A stretch of 64,000 bases of DNA from the NCBI GenBank assembly GCA_001314805.1, contig LJSY01000001.1, positions 1 through 64,000 on the forward strand, read 5' to 3'. The DNA comes from Rhodobacteraceae bacterium HLUCCO18. GTDB taxonomy: Bacteria; Pseudomonadota; Alphaproteobacteria; Rhodobacterales; Rhodobacteraceae. This document shows, one piece after another, positions 60,207 through 64,000 of the stretch; the stretch's first letter is position 1, and each line of letters opens with the position of its first letter. The notes beneath the pieces were generated by a model. The model saw only the letters and a program-made list of their open reading frames with translations. It made no database searches and was not told where the DNA came from. Position numbers and translations under genes: made by a program.

Positions 60207-61698
60207 GGGTCTCCCTCTCTGTTCGCCCGGTGCTGTGCAGTGCAGTTTCCGTGGGCGCTGCGGGGACGTCCGGTCTGCCCCCGCGGTTGGACATGGGTTT
60301 GGTCTGGCTTTGTTGACGGGCCTGCCGTCCCCTCAGCAGCGTGATCGCGAAAAGGGCGGCAAGCAGGAGAAGAAGCTCGAGCGTGAAGACGGGCGTATAG
60401 GGCGCCTCGGGGCGGAAGGTCTCGGCACCCGGCAGGGCGGTGATGAGGTCGCGGATGATCCCACCGAGCGCCACGGCGATCCCGGCGGCGGTGGCCTGCA
60501 CCGCGCCCCAGGCGCCGAGCGCAAGGCCCACCTGCTCGCGCGGGGCGCTGCGCATCGTGGCCGTCAGCGTGCCATGACCGAAAAGACCCGCGCCAAGCCC
60601 GGCAAGCCACGTGCCGGCCACGAAAAGCGCGGGTTCGCCCAGCGGACCGGCCGCGATGATGGCGGCGAAGGCGGGAATGCCCGCAAGCGTGCCCAACCAC
60701 GCCACGTCGATCGGATCGCGGCCGTTCAGCAGCACGCGCGAGGCGATGGCGAAACCGATGAGCCCGCCAAGCGCCAGAACGGCGGTCAGCCGCGTGGTCA
60801 TCGCCACCGACAGGTCCAGCACCTGCCCGCCATAGGGCTCCAGCAGGACATCGGCCATCCCGAAGCCCATGGTGCCGAGCGCGATGACGACCAGCAGGCC
60901 CACGGCGGTCTTGCCGCGCACGAACAGTCGCCAGGCATCGATGAAATCGGCATGGGTCTCGGTCTCCATGCGGGCGGCGCGCGCACGGTCGCGCGGCTCC
61001 TGCTTCCACAGGGCCAGAAGGTTCAGCGCAATGGTAACCACGGCCGCACCCTGCACCACCTGCACCAGCTTTCCGGGCGTGTAGTCCTGCAGCAGATAGC
61101 CGAAGATCAGCGCGGCGGCGATCATGCCCACCAGCAGCATGACATACATGAGGCCGACGACCTTGGGCTGCTCCTCCACCGGGACGAGGTCGGTGGCGAG
61201 CGCAAGGCCCACGGTCTGCACCGTGTGCACGCCCGCGCCCACCAGCAGGAAGGCGAGCGCGGCGCTGGAATAGCCGATCCAGAGCGGCGCATCGGCCGCC
61301 TGATCGTAACCGGACAACACCAGAAGCGCGAAGGGCATGATCGCGAAGCCGCCGAATTGCAGCATCGTGCCCTTCCAGATGTAGGGCACGCGACGCCAGC
61401 CAAGCGCGGATTTGTGAATGTCGGAGCGGTAGCCGATCAGCGCGCGGAGCGGCGCGAACAGAAGCGGCAGGGAAATCATCACGCCCACAAGCGTGGCGGG
61501 CACCTCGAGCTCGACGATCATCACGCGGTTGAGCGTGCCCAGCAGAAGCACAAGCGCCATGCCCACGGTGACCTGGAAGAGCGACAGACGCAGCAGGCGC
61601 GACAGCGGCAGATCCTCGTTCGCGACATCCGCGAAGGGCATGTAGCGCGGTCCGATCTGGCGGATCTTGCGAAGCGCGAAGTCACGGGTTCTGAACAT
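60178..61698 (-). CDS. pucC: PucC/BCH-family LH complex assembly protein (MFS fold)
   Basis: LPLSRLLRLSLFQVTVGMALVLLLGTLNRVMIVELEVPATLVGVMISLPLLFAPLRALIGYRSDIHKSALGWRRVPYIWKGT. Confidence 0.94.
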   Translation of the reverse strand: MFRTRDFALRKIRQIGPRYMPFADVANEDLPLSRLLRLSLFQVTVGMALVLLLGTLNRVMIVELEVPATLVGVMISLPLLFAPLRALIGYRSDIHKSALGWRRVPYIWKGTMLQFGGFAIMPFALLVLSGYDQAADAPLWIGYSSAALAFLLVGAGVHTVQTVGLALATDLVPVEEQPKVVGLMYVMLLVGMIAAALIFGYLLQDYTPGKLVQVVQGAAVVTIALNLLALWKQEPRDRARAARMETETHADFIDAWRLFVRGKTAVGLLVVIALGTMGFGMADVLLEPYGGQVLDLSVAMTTRLTAVLALGGLIGFAIASRVLLNGRDPIDVAWLGTLAGIPAFAAIIAAGPLGEPALFVAGTWLAGLGAGLFGHGTLTATMRSAPREQVGLALGAWGAVQATAAGIAVALGGIIRDLITALPGAETFRPEAPYTPVFTLELLLLLAALFAITLLRGRQARQQSQTKPMSNRGGRPDVPAAPTETALHSTGRTERETHDDTRLTAL

Positions 61699-61852
61699 GG
61701 GCGTCGGGGCCTGGCCCTCTCTCGTGGTGCGCGCGCGGGCCGGTGTCTGATGCCGGGGGCACGTGTCCTTGTGCGTCGTCGGAAGGGGTGGTCGGGGTCG
61801 AAGTGGCTCGTCCCCGGCCTAGTTTGTCCGGTCGTTCTGCATCGGTCCGCCC

Positions 61853-62191
61853 CTAATCTACAAGGGCTGCCGATGTGAGGTCGTCCACGACGAGCGTCGC
61901 GGTCCGGCCATCGGGCAGGATCACACGCATGCTCTCGGCGCCGGCTGCGTCGGCCTCGAGATACATGGGCAGATCCGCTGCACCCGCCGAAGCGGGCAGA
62001 ATGGTCTGTTCCTGGGCGCGGGCCGCCGTATCGCCCGAACCCAGCTCCTGGCCGCTGAGGAAATCCGCAACCCACGAGGTGTTCGACAGAACAGCCACGT
62101 GAACCGAGAACGACCCAACGGCAACGGCGCTGAGGAAGAGCGGGATACCAACGGTCGGTTTCACGACCAGCCACATTTTCGCATTGTTCAT
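61853..62191 (-). CDS. pucA: Light-harvesting complex 2 alpha subunit with extended C-terminus (112 aa)
   Basis: MNNAKMWLVVKPTVGIPLFLSAVAVGSFSVHVAVLSNTSWVADFLSG... matches the LH2-alpha N-terminus, TM and liganding His31. Confidence 0.93.
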   Translation of the reverse strand: MNNAKMWLVVKPTVGIPLFLSAVAVGSFSVHVAVLSNTSWVADFLSGQELGSGDTAARAQEQTILPASAGAADLPMYLEADAAGAESMRVILPDGRTATLVVDDLTSAALVD

Positions 62192-62202
62192 TGTGTCACC
62201 CC

Positions 62203-62358
62203 TTATCCGAGCCAGGGCGTGGACACGGCCACGAGAACATGTGCCAGAAGTGCAATCGCACCGAAGACGCGGGTGCCGTCGATGAGGTAGCTGTGAACCT
62301 CTTCGGCCTCCTTCAGGGTCAGGCCGGTTGGCCAGACCTTATCGGGATCATCGGACAT
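62203..62358 (-). CDS. pucB: Light-harvesting complex 2 beta subunit (51 aa; absent from the supplied ORF track)
   Basis: MSDDPDKVWPTGLTLKEAEEVHSYLIDGTRVFGAIALLAHVLVAVSTPWLG; LH2-beta signature, 11 bp upstream of pucA. Confidence 0.95.
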   Translation of the reverse strand: MSDDPDKVWPTGLTLKEAEEVHSYLIDGTRVFGAIALLAHVLVAVSTPWLG

Positions 62359-62471
62359 CAGTCCTTCCCTCCTTTTCGTTTCGTTACTCCCAACCAGTGA
62401 AGCGAACAGGCCGCACTGCCGAGTGACACGCCGTTGCCCCGCAGGGTGTCACGCCGTGTCCGGTGACAAGG

Positions 62472-62515
62472 TGTCACGTCAGGTTGACATTTGCAATTGT
62501 AAAGTGATGTAGACA
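62472..62515. promoter_or_regulatory. Tandem PpsR/CrtJ-type operators upstream of pucB
   Basis: TGTCACGTCAGGTTGACA (62472-62489) and TGTAAAGTGATGTAGACA (62498-62515), each TGT-N12-ACA, separated by exactly 8 bp. Confidence 0.75.
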
Positions 62516-62629
62516 TGTTGCAAGTTCGCGCGACCATCGACGACCGCAACCCGCAAAGGTCAAGTATCGGATTCATCGTGAAGATTTGCCGCTGAGACCC
62601 CTTGTATGCTGCGATGACAGCGCCTCGGT

Positions 62630-63571
62630 TCAGATCGGCTCGGCCTTGCAGTCCGACAGAATCACCCGGAACAGGTCGGGGTCGCACAGCTCCGTCGCTT
62701 CGGTTGTCACTGCGGCGCTGGCTGCGCAGGATCCCCAGCAGAGAACGTCCTGCAACGCCATGTCCCGCGACAGGGCGAGCGTGGCACCGGCCACGAAACT
62801 GTCGCCCGCCCCGGTGACCGAGACCACGGGCACGTGGGCGGCCGGCGCGAACCAGCGTTCCGTCGACGTGACCAGTACCGAGCCCTCCGCCCCGCGCGCC
62901 AGGATCGCGATTTCGGCCGCACCCGACGCGACAAGATCGGAGCCGACGTCGGCGGTGTCCTCCGCGGAGGCGAGTTTTCGCCCCACGAGTTCCTCGGCCT
63001 CGACCTGATCCATCCGCAGCACCTTCAGACCCAGCCCTGCACGCGCGATCTCGGCCAGCGGCGCGCCGGAGGTGTCGACCACGACCGCGCCGCCGGCGGC
63101 CTTGAGCGCCCGCGCGAGGTCCCTCAACGCCCACGGCTCCAGCCCAGGCGGCACCGAGCCCGAAAGCACCACGAAGTCTCCGGGCCGCACCAGCGGCAGC
63201 AGCGCTTCCAGGGCGGCGTCGAGGTCCGACGCGCGCCAGTCCGGTCCCGGGAAGATGAAACGGTATTGCGCGCCGGTGTCCTCCTCGATCACCGAGAGAT
63301 TCTGGCGTGTCTCCCCCGGCGACGGCAATGGCGCGACGTCGTGGCCCGCGGCCCTGAGCCTTTCGACCAGTCCCGTGCCCACCGGCCCGCCCACGGCGAC
63401 GGCGGCCCGCGCCTGTCCGCCCAGCACGTGGATGGCACGGGCCACGTTGATGCCGCCGCCGCCCGGATCGACACGGGGCGGCGTGCAGCGCAGCTTGTCG
63501 CCGGGCACCAGTTCGGGCGTCCGGGTTTCCAGATCGACAGCGGGGTTCAGCGTGATGGTGAGAATGCCCAT
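62630..63571 (-). CDS. PfkB-family hexose kinase (1-phosphofructokinase-like)
   Basis: MGILTITLNPAVDLETRTPELVPGDKLRCTPPRVDPGGGGINVARAIHVLGG; VSVTGAGDSFVAGATLALS. Confidence 0.9.
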   Translation of the reverse strand: MGILTITLNPAVDLETRTPELVPGDKLRCTPPRVDPGGGGINVARAIHVLGGQARAAVAVGGPVGTGLVERLRAAGHDVAPLPSPGETRQNLSVIEEDTGAQYRFIFPGPDWRASDLDAALEALLPLVRPGDFVVLSGSVPPGLEPWALRDLARALKAAGGAVVVDTSGAPLAEIARAGLGLKVLRMDQVEAEELVGRKLASAEDTADVGSDLVASGAAEIAILARGAEGSVLVTSTERWFAPAAHVPVVSVTGAGDSFVAGATLALSRDMALQDVLCWGSCAASAAVTTEATELCDPDLFRVILSDCKAEPI

Positions 63572-63660
63572 GCTGCCTTGATAGGGCCAAGTGGCGGCTC
63601 TGTTAACACGATATGCGCGGGAACGTTGCAGTCGCCCGGGGAATGTCTAGGCTCGCGCGC

Positions 63661-64000
63661 ATGACACGCTCCTCACCGCGCCCCGCCCCGGAGATCGACC
63701 GCCCGCTTGCCGAGGCGCTGGCGCGGGTGCGCGACGGCACCCATGACGATCCGTTCTCGGTGCTGGGCCCCCATGACGGGCCAACCGGGCGCACGATCCG
63801 CGCCTTCCAGCCCGACGCGGCGCAGCTCCGCGCCCTGCAGGACGGGACCGAGGCGACACCCCTGCAACCGGTCGCGGGTGTGCCGGGCGCGTTCGTGGGC
63901 GCCCTGCCCGGGGACGGCGCCTACCGGCTGGAGGCCCGCAACAGCGAAGGGGCGACATGGGTCCATGACGACCCCTATCGCTTCGGCCCGGTTCTGGGCG
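63661..64000 (+). CDS. glgB: 1,4-alpha-glucan branching enzyme, N-terminal part (truncated by window end)
   Basis: DDPFSVLGPHDGPTGRTIRAFQPDAAQL...YRFGPVLG; open to the window edge. Confidence 0.82.
   Translation, partial: MTRSSPRPAPEIDRPLAEALARVRDGTHDDPFSVLGPHDGPTGRTIRAFQPDAAQLRALQDGTEATPLQPVAGVPGAFVGALPGDGAYRLEARNSEGATWVHDDPYRFGPVLG

Noticed and set aside
58870-61878. 1002-aa + strand ORF across the puc region
   Set aside because: Antisense to the repeat protein and pucC; its apparent repeats are the complement of the 75-bp coding array.

Overview
The window is GC-rich alphaproteobacterial chromosomal DNA, most likely from a Rhodobacteraceae/Roseobacter-type phototroph. It is mostly dense core metabolism: mfd, hemB, metA, ppk2, a fused indolepyruvate ferredoxin oxidoreductase, purL-bolA-grxD, der, puuD/allantoicase, a Liv-type ABC operon, ccmFH, a KAS/ACP/lpxD block, an L,D-transpeptidase, msrBA and glgB. 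I saw no CRISPR array, tRNA, rRNA, transposase or prophage. The most interesting region is 58.1-62.6 kb, a minus-strand LH2 operon (pucB-pucA-pucC) with three notable properties. (i) It continues into two paralogous uncharacterised genes. One carries eight 25-aa repeats of the type [HR]MA[ND][WF]PIPL[IL]SxRKPxxxFAFPRHA; the other has a degenerate version. A third, truncated start of the same family is fused to the 3' end of pucC. (ii) PucA has Phe44-Leu45 where the Rba. sphaeroides B800-850 alpha subunit has Tyr-Tyr, plus a C-terminal extension of about 60 residues, so a blue-shifted LH2 is predicted. (iii) Two TGT-N12-ACA (PpsR/CrtJ-type) palindromes, exactly 8 bp apart, lie upstream of pucB. 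Other signals: a 43-bp double-palindrome repeat present both inside the mfd reading frame and after hemB; three look-alike intergenic sRNA candidates, two sharing CCTCCCTG; a 5-bp tandem duplication that frameshifts an ATPase gene; a tandem pair of small four-Cys secreted proteins embedded in the Liv operon; and a family of gene-end hairpin repeats. All homology calls come from reading the translations, not from searches.
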